A DNA stretch of 64,000 bases, taken from contig JAABRL010000012.1 of the NCBI GenBank assembly GCA_011390935.1, positions 1-64,000 of the forward strand. The letters run 5' to 3'. Shown one piece after another: positions 56,585 to 64,000 of the stretch. This stretch comes from Gemmatimonas sp. GTDB lineage: Bacteria > Gemmatimonadota > Gemmatimonadetes > Gemmatimonadales > Gemmatimonadaceae. The translations under genes and the position numbers were made by a program. Each line of letters starts with the position of its first letter. Within the stretch, counting starts at the first letter, position 1. Under the pieces are notes generated by a model. That model did no database searches, had not been told where the DNA came from, and saw only the letters and a list, made by a program, of their open reading frames with translations.

Positions 56585-57406
56585 TCATCCGCCGCTGAGC
56601 GTCTCGATGATCGAGCGTTCCCGCGTGGTGAGCGGTCGCGTTTCGCCGACGGGCAACTCGCCGAGTTCCACGGGTCCGTAGCGAGTGCGAACGAGGCGTT
56701 CCACGGTAAGGCCGAGCACCTCGCAGAGGCGACGGACTTCGCGTGTTCTCCCGTCGATGAGCGTGACTTCGAATGCCCACCGACGCTCGCCGATCGGTTC
56801 GGCGTGCACCTCGACCGGCTGCACCGGGCCATCGTCCAACTCGACGCCGCCCCGCGCGATGCGCGCGGCGGTCGCCGCATCGCCCCGCACGATGGCGACA
56901 TACGTCCGCTCGACCTCGCGGCTGGGGTGCGTAAGGCGATGCGCGGCCTGCCCATCGGTGGTGAGCAGGATCAGCCCCTCCGTGAGGAAATCGAGGCGCC
57001 CGACGTACACCAGCCCCGGCACCTGTGGGACCAGATCGAAGACGGTGGGTCGCCCTTGCGGGTCGGTGCGCGTGGTCATGACACCGGCCGGCTTGTGCAG
57101 CACGATCCACGTGGTGGTTTCGCGTGCGGCGTGCACACGCTTGCCGTCGACGGTAATGGTATCGCGCGCCGGATCAACCACCTGACCCGTCAGGGCCACC
57201 GCTCCGTTCACCATCACACGCCCGTCGGCGACGAGGCGATCGGCTTCGCGTCGCGAGGCCACCCCCGCGCGGGCGAGGGCGCGCTGCACGCGCATGGGCC
57301 CGGCCGCGTCGGCGTCCACCTTGGTGGTGAACGGATCACGCGGCTTCGACGGGCCTCGTTTCGCGCCGCCGGAACGGCGCTGCGGGCGTCCTCCGCGCCC
57401 GGTCAT
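56585..57406 (-). CDS. RluB/RsuA-type 16S/23S rRNA pseudouridine synthase
   Basis: A 273-residue protein. An S4 RNA-binding domain at the N-terminus (VQRALARAGVASRREADRLV) precedes the catalytic domain with HKPAGVMTTRTDPQGRPTVF and the active-site GRLDFLTEGLILLTTDG containing the catalytic Asp. The exact target is inferred. It overlaps scpB by four bases. Confidence 0.9.
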   Translation of the reverse strand: MTGRGGRPQRRSGGAKRGPSKPRDPFTTKVDADAAGPMRVQRALARAGVASRREADRLVADGRVMVNGAVALTGQVVDPARDTITVDGKRVHAARETTTWIVLHKPAGVMTTRTDPQGRPTVFDLVPQVPGLVYVGRLDFLTEGLILLTTDGQAAHRLTHPSREVERTYVAIVRGDAATAARIARGGVELDDGPVQPVEVHAEPIGERRWAFEVTLIDGRTREVRRLCEVLGLTVERLVRTRYGPVELGELPVGETRPLTTRERSIIETLSGG

Positions 57407-58251
57407 TCGACGGACGCCGGACGTTCCGACGCGTCAGCCCCGGCGGCGTAGGGCGAGTCGTCGTCACCCCGCGCGTGGTCGTCGGGCGCCTCGTCGTGGG
57501 ACACGTCGTCGTCAGGCACGTCGTCGTCAGACACGTTGTCGTCAGACACGTTGTCGTCGGGCACCGCGGACGCTTCGAGGGACTCGAGCGCCGTCGGTGC
57601 GTCGTCGTCCGTCACCGCTTCCGCTACGTCCTCCGATGCGACAGCCGTCGCGTCAGCCACGAGATGCTCCCCGAGCGGCAACAGCGGCGGCGGCGGCTCA
57701 ACGGGCGTGCCCACCAACCCACCGGCACCACGGAGCGCAATCGCCAGCTCGTCGGCGCGCGGCAGTTCCTCGAGATGGCGCAGCCCGAACTGTTCGAGAA
57801 ACAGCGCTGTCGTGCCGTACAACAACGGACGGCCGATGCCTTCGCTGCGTCCGACGATGTCGATCAGGTTGCGCTCATGCAGCGACTTGAGGACGCTACC
57901 GACAGCCACGCCGCGGATCTCCTCGATCTCGGCGCGGCCGATGGGCTGGCGATAGGCAATGATGGCGAGCGTCTCGAGCGAGGGAGAGGAGAGGCGCTGC
58001 GGCCGCACCGACACCTGGGCGCGCTCAATGGCTTCGGTGTATTCGGGACGTGTGAGGATCTGCCACCCCCCACCCTGCTCCACGAGTTCGACGCCGTGTC
58101 CGTCCACATCGTAGTGCTCGCGCAGTTCGTCGAGCGCCGACGAGAGCGCCGCAGGCGACGCCTCCGGATCGAGCGTGGCGAGGGCGTCGAACGGAATCGG
58201 GCGGGGGCTCGCGAAGAGCGCCGCTTCAAGCAGCTTCGCTAACGGCGTCAC
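57403..58251 (-). CDS. scpB: Segregation and condensation protein B
   Basis: Partner of ScpA in the SMC condensin complex. The 282-residue protein has two winged-helix domains with LSSPSLETLAIIAYRQPIGRAEIEEIRGV and LYGTTALFLEQFGL. The C-terminal tail (about 200-282) is highly acidic, with a 15-base tandem repeat in the DNA coding for blocks such as SDDNV and PDDDV. The GTG at 58251 was chosen with GGAG about 9 bases before; it overlaps scpA by 26 bases. Confidence 0.93.
   Translation of the reverse strand: MTPLAKLLEAALFASPRPIPFDALATLDPEASPAALSSALDELREHYDVDGHGVELVEQGGGWQILTRPEYTEAIERAQVSVRPQRLSSPSLETLAIIAYRQPIGRAEIEEIRGVAVGSVLKSLHERNLIDIVGRSEGIGRPLLYGTTALFLEQFGLRHLEELPRADELAIALRGAGGLVGTPVEPPPPLLPLGEHLVADATAVASEDVAEAVTDDDAPTALESLEASAVPDDNVSDDNVSDDDVPDDDVSHDEAPDDHARGDDDSPYAAGADASERPASVE
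57502..57561 (-). repeat. Four tandem 15-base repeats in scpB
   Basis: Units of the type CACGTCGTCGTCAGG repeated four times with one to three changes. On the minus strand each codes for [P/S]DD[D/N]V in the acidic tail of ScpB. The repeat keeps the reading frame, so copy number could vary without frameshift. Confidence 0.85.
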
Positions 58252-58975
58252 GACGTTCGATCTCCACCATGGCAAACGGAACAGGCTGGGCCACGCGGAC
58301 TTCGCCGAGTTTGGCCATCTCGAGCAGGGCGAGCAGGACCGACAGAATCTGCCACGGTTCGGCATCGCGGCCGATGAGGTCGCGCCAGCTGGCGTGGTGT
58401 CGCATGGCGATCACCTGCCGGATTGTGAGGAGCGCGCCCTGCACATCGAGCGAGCGCGGCACGACCTCGTGCATGGTGGGTTCCTTCGACACGCGCAGCA
58501 CACGGTCGACGGCCGCCAGCAGATCGGCGAGCGAGAGCACGAGCGGCGCGACGGGCGGCGCCACGTCCACCTGCGGCACCCACGATCGCGCGAACCGGTT
58601 GCGACGCTCCTCGCCACGACGTTCGAGCAGATCCACAACCTCTCGCATCTGCTGATACTCGAGCAGACGGCGCACCAGTTCGGCGCGCGGATCTTCCCAC
58701 GTCTCTTCCCCCTCGGCGCGGGGCAGCAGCATCTGCGCCTTGATGCGCAGCAGCCGCGCCGCCATTTCGAGGTAGTCGGCCGCCTCGTCGAGCCCCAGCG
58801 TACTGATGCGCGCCAGGAACTGCTCGGCGATGCGCGCGATGGGGATATCGTAGATGTCGACCTGTTCGTCGCGAATGAGCGACAGGAGCAGATCGAGCGG
58901 CCCCGAGAACTGCTCGAGTTCGACGACGAACGGCGAGCCGGTCGCGTCGGTGGGTCGGAAGTTGGGCGCGATCAC
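58226..58975 (-). CDS. scpA: Segregation and condensation protein A
   Basis: Kleisin-like subunit of the SMC complex in chromosome compaction. The 249-residue protein begins FVVELEQFSGPLDLLLSLIRDEQVDIYDIPIARIAEQF, the conserved ScpA N-terminus, followed by a middle helical region and the C-terminal winged helix. It overlaps the protease gene by four bases. Confidence 0.94.
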   Translation of the reverse strand: MIAPNFRPTDATGSPFVVELEQFSGPLDLLLSLIRDEQVDIYDIPIARIAEQFLARISTLGLDEAADYLEMAARLLRIKAQMLLPRAEGEETWEDPRAELVRRLLEYQQMREVVDLLERRGEERRNRFARSWVPQVDVAPPVAPLVLSLADLLAAVDRVLRVSKEPTMHEVVPRSLDVQGALLTIRQVIAMRHHASWRDLIGRDAEPWQILSVLLALLEMAKLGEVRVAQPVPFAMVEIERRDAVSEAA

Positions 58976-59652
58976 GAGAAGGGATTCGGGAGCATGAACG
59001 GAAGATACAGGCGTTCAGCGAACGACTGCACGAAAAGTGCGGGGCCGACGATCACCGTGCGGAAGCCGGGCACGAAGTACATGAAGCCGAGCAGCACGAG
59101 AATTCCGGCGCCGGCTACTCGCTGATAGGCCAGCGCCAGGCGCGGGGGGAGGAGGTACTTGAACACGTGCGACCCATCGAGCGGCGGGATGGGGAGCAGG
59201 TTGAAGACCACCAGGATCATGTTCACGAAGATCCCCATCACGGCCATGCGCTGCAAGATCGCCATGGGCTGTTCGATCGCGCCGACCGCCTGCCCCAGGA
59301 GGCCCGCGACGATCACCAGGGGCACGCAGGCGAGCACGATCAGCAGATTGGCGGTCACGCCAGCGAGGGACACGATGATGTCGCCACGCTTGAGGTTGCG
59401 AAAGTTTCTGGGATCGACCGGGATCGGCTTGGCGCCCCCGATGATCGGGGCGCCCGCGATGGCCAGCATGACCGGAAGAATGATGGTCATGAACGGGTCG
59501 ATGTGCTTGACCGGATTCCACGTGAGGCGCCCAAGCGCCCACGCGGTGGAGTCGCCCTGTCGCAGAGCGGCCCATCCGTGCGCGTATTCGTGCGCGACCA
59601 TGGAAAAGAGCAACATGGGCGCGATGAGGACGAGCTGCAGCTGCCAGGTCAA
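58972..59652 (-). CDS. Site-2 protease family (M50) membrane metalloprotease
   Basis: A zinc membrane protease of about 226 residues with motif AHEYAHGWAAL in the first helix and the second metal site NLLPIPPLDGSHVF. About 4-5 helices; Rip1/YwhC-like without a PDZ domain. The start is uncertain. A TTG at 59652 matches the family N-terminus; a longer TTG frame at 59733 would begin at the predicted transcription start and be leaderless. Confidence 0.8.
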   Translation of the reverse strand: MTWQLQLVLIAPMLLFSMVAHEYAHGWAALRQGDSTAWALGRLTWNPVKHIDPFMTIILPVMLAIAGAPIIGGAKPIPVDPRNFRNLKRGDIIVSLAGVTANLLIVLACVPLVIVAGLLGQAVGAIEQPMAILQRMAVMGIFVNMILVVFNLLPIPPLDGSHVFKYLLPPRLALAYQRVAGAGILVLLGFMYFVPGFRTVIVGPALFVQSFAERLYLPFMLPNPFS

Positions 59653-59740
59653 CGCGGGATGGGAAGGAAGATGGGAGGCCCGCGACGACGATGGTTCGAC
59701 GACCGAACGTATCGAATACGTGCGAGCAAGCAACTGTGGA

Positions 59741-59769
59741 AATCTACCTGATTATCCACGCGCTGTCAA
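59741..59769 (-). promoter_or_regulatory. Promoter of the protease-scpA-scpB-rluB operon
   Basis: Minus-strand -35 TTGACA (59764-59769), 17-base spacer, -10 TAGATT (59741-59746). Start near 59734. Confidence 0.7.
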
Positions 59770-59811
59770 AAGTGTGCGATCGGCGCCCGCGTCCAGCGCA
59801 CGGACGGTTCC

Positions 59812-59840
59812 TTGACAGCATGGGCGCCTCGGGATACTTT
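59812..59840 (+). promoter_or_regulatory. Promoter of rpsT
   Basis: Plus-strand -35 TTGACA (59812-59817), 17-base spacer, -10 TACTTT (59835-59840). Start near 59847 leaves a leader of about 100 bases, where S20 autoregulation could act. Confidence 0.75.
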
Positions 59841-59948
59841 CTACGATCTGTCCAGAACCGCGCGCGCCGCGTGCAGGCTTGGCCTGCGACAGGACTGGTC
59901 GATGCACCGTCCCGCGCGCTTCTACTACCCTCGAGACAAGACCGTTCC

Positions 59949-60197
59949 GTGCCGAATATCAAGTCCGCCAAGAAGGATCTTCGGAAGTCGCGCGCTGCTG
60001 CCGTGCGTAACCGCGCCCAGCGTTCCGCCCTGCGCACCGCGCTCAAGAAGGCCAAGCTCGCGGTGGCCACCCCGGACGAGCGCCTCAAGGCGGTCTCGCT
60101 CCTCGACCGTGCCGCCCGCAAGGGCCTCGTGCACGGCAACGCCGCCGCTCGTCAGAAGAGCGCCATCGCACGCATCGCGGCATCGGCCACCGCCTGA
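59949..60197 (+). CDS. rpsT: 30S ribosomal protein S20
   Basis: Binds 16S rRNA early in 30S assembly. The 82-residue protein starts at GTG with PNIKSAKKDLRKSRAA and shows the helical basic pattern of S20 (RNRAQRSALRTALKKAK, GLVHGNAAARQKSAIARI). The upstream frame is antisense-like and contains the promoter, so it was rejected. Confidence 0.97.
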   Translation: MPNIKSAKKDLRKSRAAAVRNRAQRSALRTALKKAKLAVATPDERLKAVSLLDRAARKGLVHGNAAARQKSAIARIAASATA

Positions 60198-60215
60198 TCT
60201 GGCGGCCACGCACGT

Positions 60216-60251
60216 AAAAAGGGCCGGCGTCCTCTCGGACGCCGGCCCTTT
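60216..60251. terminator. Terminator between rpsT and the zinc-ribbon gene
   Basis: Stem GGGCCGGCGTCC / GGACGCCGGCCC (12 pairs, 4-base loop at 60221-60248), preceded by five A and followed by TTT. It serves rpsT and could act for the convergent gene. Confidence 0.85.
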
Positions 60252-60276
60252 GTGCATCGTGGCTTCGCGGCGAGGC

Positions 60277-61335
60277 CTAGAACGTCGCCAACTCTCCACC
60301 ACAGCGCTCGCAGTACCACTCGGTGGGCAGGTTCATCGTCCCGCACTCCGTGCAGCGCAACGTCTTCTGCGGCGTATCGGTCCCCGGTGCCTTGGGCACC
60401 GAGGGGCTCTGCGACTGCGGATCGATCACCGACCGGAGAAACGCGAGCTCGTCGAACGACTCGGCGGGCGGGGTGGCACCGCCGCTGTCGGACGCAACGC
60501 CGCGATCCGACGTCGCATCACCATACAGATCCTGCGCCTCGGTGTCCGTTGGCTCAGCGGCCGGCACCCCGGTCTCGCGCGTGCCCCAGAAGTTCGGGCG
60601 CTCGAGACCGCCTGACATCGGGGGCCGAATCGGACCATCCACATCGGCACTCGCAGGCGGAACGTCATCCACGACGTCCGCCTCGATCGCCGCGAGCGTT
60701 TCCGTGATCGACACGACGCGGTCCGTCCCCTCCTGGTCGTCGACCTGCGGCTCCGGTGCGTTCGCCGTCGGCGGTTCCGATGGCGCTGCGACTTCGAGCG
60801 ACACGTCATCGTCGCTCAGCCAGGACGGCGTCTCCGACGCGACCACAACCGACGGCGCCTCCGGTTCCGGCGCGGGTGATTCGACGTCGGCCGCGACCGG
60901 CGGCTGCGCGTGGGCAAGCAGCTGACCGACGTCTGCGCGCTGTGCTTCCAGCTCGCCGTGCTCCACCCCCATTTCCTGCAGCGACGCCTCGACGCGGTCG
61001 CGCACCGCATGCCACGCCGCGTCGTCGAACTCGCCGACGGCGTGCCGCAGCATCGCCTCCGTACGCTCGTCCTCCTGCGCCCCCATGCGGTCGGACAACG
61101 CCGCTGACCGCGCGTCGAGCGAGGCCAGCAGCTCCGCGAGCGCGGGCGCCTGCGCGTGCAGTTGCGCAAGCACGCGTTCCCGGCGCGTGAGATAGTCGCC
61201 ATGCACTCGCGCGTAGACGTGTTCAGGGGTCTCAGCGCGACGGCCCTCAAGCGCCGAGAGCCAGTCGTCGAAACGGTGGCGTTCCGCCACCAGCGCACGC
61301 ACGTCGTCGATGGACACGGGGGAATGCTCGGTCAT
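60277..61335 (-). CDS. Zinc-ribbon protein with long acidic linker, function unknown
   Basis: A 352-residue protein. The N-terminal 120 residues are helical and charged (VHGDYLTRRERVLAQLHA, LLASLDARSAALSDRMGAQE). Residues 130-320 are Pro/Asp/Glu-rich and probably disordered. The C-terminus is a zinc ribbon (CTECGTMNLPTEWYCERCG, two CxxC pairs). No family is recognised. A GGAG precedes the ATG at 61335; a candidate promoter lies upstream. Confidence 0.65.
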   Translation of the reverse strand: MTEHSPVSIDDVRALVAERHRFDDWLSALEGRRAETPEHVYARVHGDYLTRRERVLAQLHAQAPALAELLASLDARSAALSDRMGAQEDERTEAMLRHAVGEFDDAAWHAVRDRVEASLQEMGVEHGELEAQRADVGQLLAHAQPPVAADVESPAPEPEAPSVVVASETPSWLSDDDVSLEVAAPSEPPTANAPEPQVDDQEGTDRVVSITETLAAIEADVVDDVPPASADVDGPIRPPMSGGLERPNFWGTRETGVPAAEPTDTEAQDLYGDATSDRGVASDSGGATPPAESFDELAFLRSVIDPQSQSPSVPKAPGTDTPQKTLRCTECGTMNLPTEWYCERCGGELATF

Positions 61336-61489
61336 GCGAGAAACTCCGGAAGATCGCACGCAGCGTGCTCGGCACGCTGCAACGGGAGGGAACGGGGGAG
61401 CGGACGCTGCGTGTCGTCTGCACAGGTGTGCCGTCGACTGCGCGTGTCCTCCAGTAGGACGATGCAGCGCGGCTCCTGCCCCAGTCTGC

Positions 61490-61518
61490 ATGTTAGCGAC
61501 GACGAGGCCGATTGTCAC
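61490..61518 (-). promoter_or_regulatory. Candidate promoter of the zinc-ribbon gene
   Basis: Minus-strand GTGACA (61513-61518), 17-base spacer, TAACAT (61490-61495). Start near 61483, about 150 bases before the ATG. Confidence 0.4.
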
Positions 61519-61556
61519 ACCGTGACGCCGGGGGCCCCGCCTGAACAGGACGGACG

Positions 61557-61593
61557 GGCCGGACGCGGCGCAACACGTCCGACCTGTCCGGCC
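61557..61593 (-). terminator. Hairpin after pyrC
   Basis: Inverted repeat GGCCGGAC / GTCCGGCC (8 pairs, 21-base loop) directly after the pyrC stop. No T run is seen. Confidence 0.35.
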
Positions 61594-61598
61594 GTGCC

Positions 61599-62882
61599 CT
61601 ACGCCTCGTACACCACCCGACCGCCGACGACGGTGAGGCGCGCCTGGCCCGTCAACGACACGCCGCCATATGGGGTGTTCCGTCCCTTGGACTTGAAGCG
61701 GGTCGGATCGACCACCCACTGTGCGTTCGGATCGAACACCGTCACGTCGGCGAGGCTGCCGGGACGCAACGTGCCGCCGGGCAAGCCGAACACACGGGCC
61801 TGCTTGCAGCTCATCGCATCGACCAGCTGTGACAGCGTGATCACCCCGCGGTGCAGCAACCAGGTGCAGTTCACGCCGAGTGAGGTCTCAAGTCCCACAA
61901 TGCCGTTGGGTGCGTCGGCGAACTCGCGCTCCTTCTCGTCGTAGTGATGCGGCGCATGATCCGTGACGAGCAGATCAATGGTGCCATCGGCGACCCCCTG
62001 CTGCAGGGCCTCGACATCCTCTGCCGTGCGCAGCGGTGGATTCATCTTGGCGTTCGTGTCGTAGTTGCCCACGCGCTCATCGGTGAGCGAGATGTGATGC
62101 GAGCACACTTCGGCCGTGACGTTGATGCCACGCTCCTTGCCCCACCGCACGAGCTCCACGGAGCCCTTGGTGCTCAGATGACACATGTGAATGTGCCCAC
62201 CCGTGCGCTTCGCGAGCAGAATGTCGCGAATGACATAGATCTCTTCCGCTTCCCCGGGAATCCCCTTGAGTCCGAGACGGGCGCTGATCGCGCCCTCGTT
62301 CATGGAGCCCCCGTGCGCGAGCGTCATGTCCTCGCAGTGCTCGGCCACCGGCACCCCGAACGTGCGCGCGTACTCCAGCGCCGTGCGCATGAGCTGCGCA
62401 CTCTGCACCGGGTACCCATCATCACTGAACGCGACCGCACCGGCCCCGACCATCTCGCCCATCTCCGCCAGCGTTTCGCCCTTCTGCCCGAGCGAGATCG
62501 CGCCGTACGGATATACCCGCGCAAAGCCGGCGGCTTCACCCTGACGCTTCACGAAACCAACCGTGGCCTGATTATCGGTGACGGGACGCGTATTGGGCAT
62601 CGCGCACACTGCCGTGATGCCCCCCGCGACGGCCGAGTGCGCGCCGGAGGCGATCGTCTCGACATCTTCGCGCCCGGGTTCGCGCAGGTGCACATGCACA
62701 TCGATGAGGCCGGGGGACACGACGAGCCCTGAGCAATCGCGGACCTCGGCACCATCGGGCGTGCCGAGCGTGCCACCACATGCTTCAACCTTGCCGTCGC
62801 GCAGCAGCACGTCGCCCACGGTGTCGAGGCCTTGCGACGGATCGACGATCCGTCCTCCCTTGAGCAGCAGATCACGAGCCAT
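61599..62882 (-). CDS. pyrC: Dihydroorotase
   Basis: Third step of pyrimidine synthesis: closes carbamoyl aspartate to dihydroorotate. The 427-residue protein is the type I class, with metal motif DVHVHLREPG (61-70), GHIHMCHLST and TDHAPHHYDEKE. It overlaps pyrB by a shared ATGA sequence. Confidence 0.96.
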   Translation of the reverse strand: MARDLLLKGGRIVDPSQGLDTVGDVLLRDGKVEACGGTLGTPDGAEVRDCSGLVVSPGLIDVHVHLREPGREDVETIASGAHSAVAGGITAVCAMPNTRPVTDNQATVGFVKRQGEAAGFARVYPYGAISLGQKGETLAEMGEMVGAGAVAFSDDGYPVQSAQLMRTALEYARTFGVPVAEHCEDMTLAHGGSMNEGAISARLGLKGIPGEAEEIYVIRDILLAKRTGGHIHMCHLSTKGSVELVRWGKERGINVTAEVCSHHISLTDERVGNYDTNAKMNPPLRTAEDVEALQQGVADGTIDLLVTDHAPHHYDEKEREFADAPNGIVGLETSLGVNCTWLLHRGVITLSQLVDAMSCKQARVFGLPGGTLRPGSLADVTVFDPNAQWVVDPTRFKSKGRNTPYGGVSLTGQARLTVVGGRVVYEA

Positions 62883-63841
62883 CAGGCGCGTCCCCCCTTG
62901 GCAGCATCGGCGAGGTCGGGACGACCACCGGCGAGCAGATAGAGCACGGCCATGCGCACGGCAACGCCGTTGGTGACCTGGTGCAGGATGACAGAGTGCG
63001 GGCCGTCGGCCACGTCAGAATCGATTTCCACGCCGCGGTTCATGGGGCCGGGGTGCAGGATGAGAACGTCACGCGGTGCCTTCTCGAGGCGCGCGCTGGT
63101 GACACCGAAAACACGATTGTACTCGCGCAGCGACGGGATGTAGCCCGCCTGCATGCGTTCCAGTTGCAAGCGCAGAATGTTGAGCGCTTCGGCCCACTCG
63201 ATGGCGGCCTCGATGCGATCGAACACCTGCACGCCCATCTCGGCCACGGCGTTGGGAAGCAACGAGCGCGGACCACACACGGCGACTTCCGCGCCGAGCT
63301 TCTGCAGCCCGTGAATGTTCGAGCGCGCCACACGCGAGTGCAGCACATCGCCCACGATGCAGACGCGGCGCCCGGTGAGGTCACCCATGTGATCGCGCAA
63401 CGTGAGCAGGTCGAGCAGCCCCTGCGTGGGGTGCTCATGTGTGCCATCACCCGCGTTGATCACGTTGCTGTCGATGCGCTCGGCAAGAAATCGCGCCGCG
63501 CCCGAGGCGGGATGACGAATCACGACCATGTCGATGCGCATCGCTTCGAGATTGCGCGCCGTATCCACCAGGGTTTCTCCCTTGGCCACGCTCGACCCCG
63601 ACGACGCCACGTTGACCGTGTCGGCGCTGAGGCGTTTCTCGGCGAACTCGAAGCTGACGCGCGTGCGCGTGGACGCTTCAAAGAAGAGATTCACGATCGT
63701 CATGCCGCGGAGCGTCGGCACTTTCTTGATCTGCCGTTCGGATATCTCCTTGAACGGCACCGCGGTATCGAGAATGAGCCGGATCTGCTCCGCGCTCAAC
63801 TCATCGAGTCCGAGCAGGTCCTTGCCGAGTGGTCCGGTCAT
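62882..63841 (-). CDS. pyrB: Aspartate carbamoyltransferase catalytic subunit
   Basis: Joins carbamoyl phosphate and aspartate. The 319-residue protein has the carbamoyl phosphate loop STRTR (57-61), [10 protein letters not shown] and [12 protein letters not shown]. No pyrI regulatory subunit follows; pyrC does directly. The upstream gene is pyrR. Confidence 0.96.
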   Translation of the reverse strand: MTGPLGKDLLGLDELSAEQIRLILDTAVPFKEISERQIKKVPTLRGMTIVNLFFEASTRTRVSFEFAEKRLSADTVNVASSGSSVAKGETLVDTARNLEAMRIDMVVIRHPASGAARFLAERIDSNVINAGDGTHEHPTQGLLDLLTLRDHMGDLTGRRVCIVGDVLHSRVARSNIHGLQKLGAEVAVCGPRSLLPNAVAEMGVQVFDRIEAAIEWAEALNILRLQLERMQAGYIPSLREYNRVFGVTSARLEKAPRDVLILHPGPMNRGVEIDSDVADGPHSVILHQVTNGVAVRMAVLYLLAGGRPDLADAAKGGRA

Positions 63842-63878
63842 GCGAACGCACGGGGTAGCTGGTGAGGAGCGCGCGGCA

Positions 63879-64000
63879 TCACGCGGGATCGCGGTCCGCG
63901 AGGATCACGGCATCGCGATCGTCGACCTCGGAGAGCAACACGTCCACGCGCTTGCCGGCGGGCACATCGATGGTTCGTCCCACGATATCGGCGTGGATGG
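63879..64000 (-). CDS. pyrR: Pyrimidine operon regulator/uracil phosphoribosyltransferase PyrR, C-terminal part
   Basis: The last 39 residues, beginning [18 protein letters not shown] and ending in a TGA at 63879-63881, match the PyrR C-terminus (normally PxxADFVGKxxPTSR). The gene is cut by the window end. PyrR binds leader RNA with UMP and controls pyr operons, so the pyrBC pair is probably under its control. The leader is outside the window. Confidence 0.8.
   Translation of the reverse strand, partial: IHADIVGRTIDVPAGKRVDVLLSEVDDRDAVILADRDPA

Overview
The window is a high-GC, gene-dense piece of a bacterial chromosome with no mobile element, CRISPR array or recognisable defence island. 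A partial 16S rRNA gene, a complete outer-membrane/LPS toolkit (LptE-like lipoprotein, LpxH-like hydrolase, heptose nucleotidyltransferase half), bacillithiol synthesis (bshA), and lipoproteins and fusions without close model-organism counterparts suggest a diderm outside the Proteobacteria. The 16S pattern around the V3 region and the gene content look most like Gemmatimonadota. That placement is an inference from reading, not from a search.

Layout. Positions 1-1793 hold the 5' part of a 16S rRNA gene, its promoter, and three tRNA genes (Lys, Arg, Pro), all on the minus strand. Positions 1831-7553 are a minus-strand group: rdgB, rph, a heptose-phosphate nucleotidyltransferase, an LptE-like lipoprotein, a second lipoprotein, a HEAT-repeat/cyclophilin lipoprotein and a YbgC-like thioesterase. 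A divergent LpxH-like phosphoesterase (7630-8406) follows. Positions 8407-13005 carry a membrane protein, RidA, TatD, SecF and SecD. Positions 13091-20542 are the translation operon rimP-nusA-(L7Ae-like)-infB-rbfA-truB-ribF, preceded by a promoter and a terminator-containing leader that looks like an attenuator. pgeF and murA follow (murA has Asp in place of the catalytic Cys).

Positions 22885-24575 hold two plus-strand genes: a DUF948-like membrane protein and a zinc-dependent phospholipase C-like protein. Positions 24586-33306 are one minus-strand operon reading lipoprotein-serS-histidine kinase-uvrD/pcrA-gatC-gatA-gatB, behind a visible promoter. Divergent from it, a plus-strand run (33563-37440) encodes a Roadblock/LC7 protein, a receiver-only response regulator, ManC, an alternative GlmU-like enzyme and a YycJ-like hydrolase. 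Next comes a SulP transporter paired with a beta-carbonic anhydrase that lacks one canonical zinc-ligand cysteine (37535-39895). groES-groEL lie on the minus strand under a CIRCE operator.

Positions 42201-56439 hold twelve minus-strand genes that are mostly overlapped by a few bases: moxR, DUF58, a membrane protein, batA, a BatB-BatC fusion, a BatD-BatE fusion, mutL, miaA, bshA, uppP, birA and a cysteine-cluster protein. Positions 56585-59733 hold rluB-scpB-scpA and a site-2 protease. rpsT (plus), a zinc-ribbon protein and a pyrR-pyrB-pyrC operon cut off by the window edge complete the region.

The main themes are cell-envelope biogenesis, translation and RNA metabolism, stress response and pyrimidine synthesis. 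The observations most worth a second look are the zinc-site variant carbonic anhydrase beside SulP, the rimP-nusA leader attenuator, the Cys-to-Asp MurA, the HEAT-cyclophilin lipoprotein, the fused Bat proteins and the Roadblock-receiver-nucleotidyltransferase cassette.
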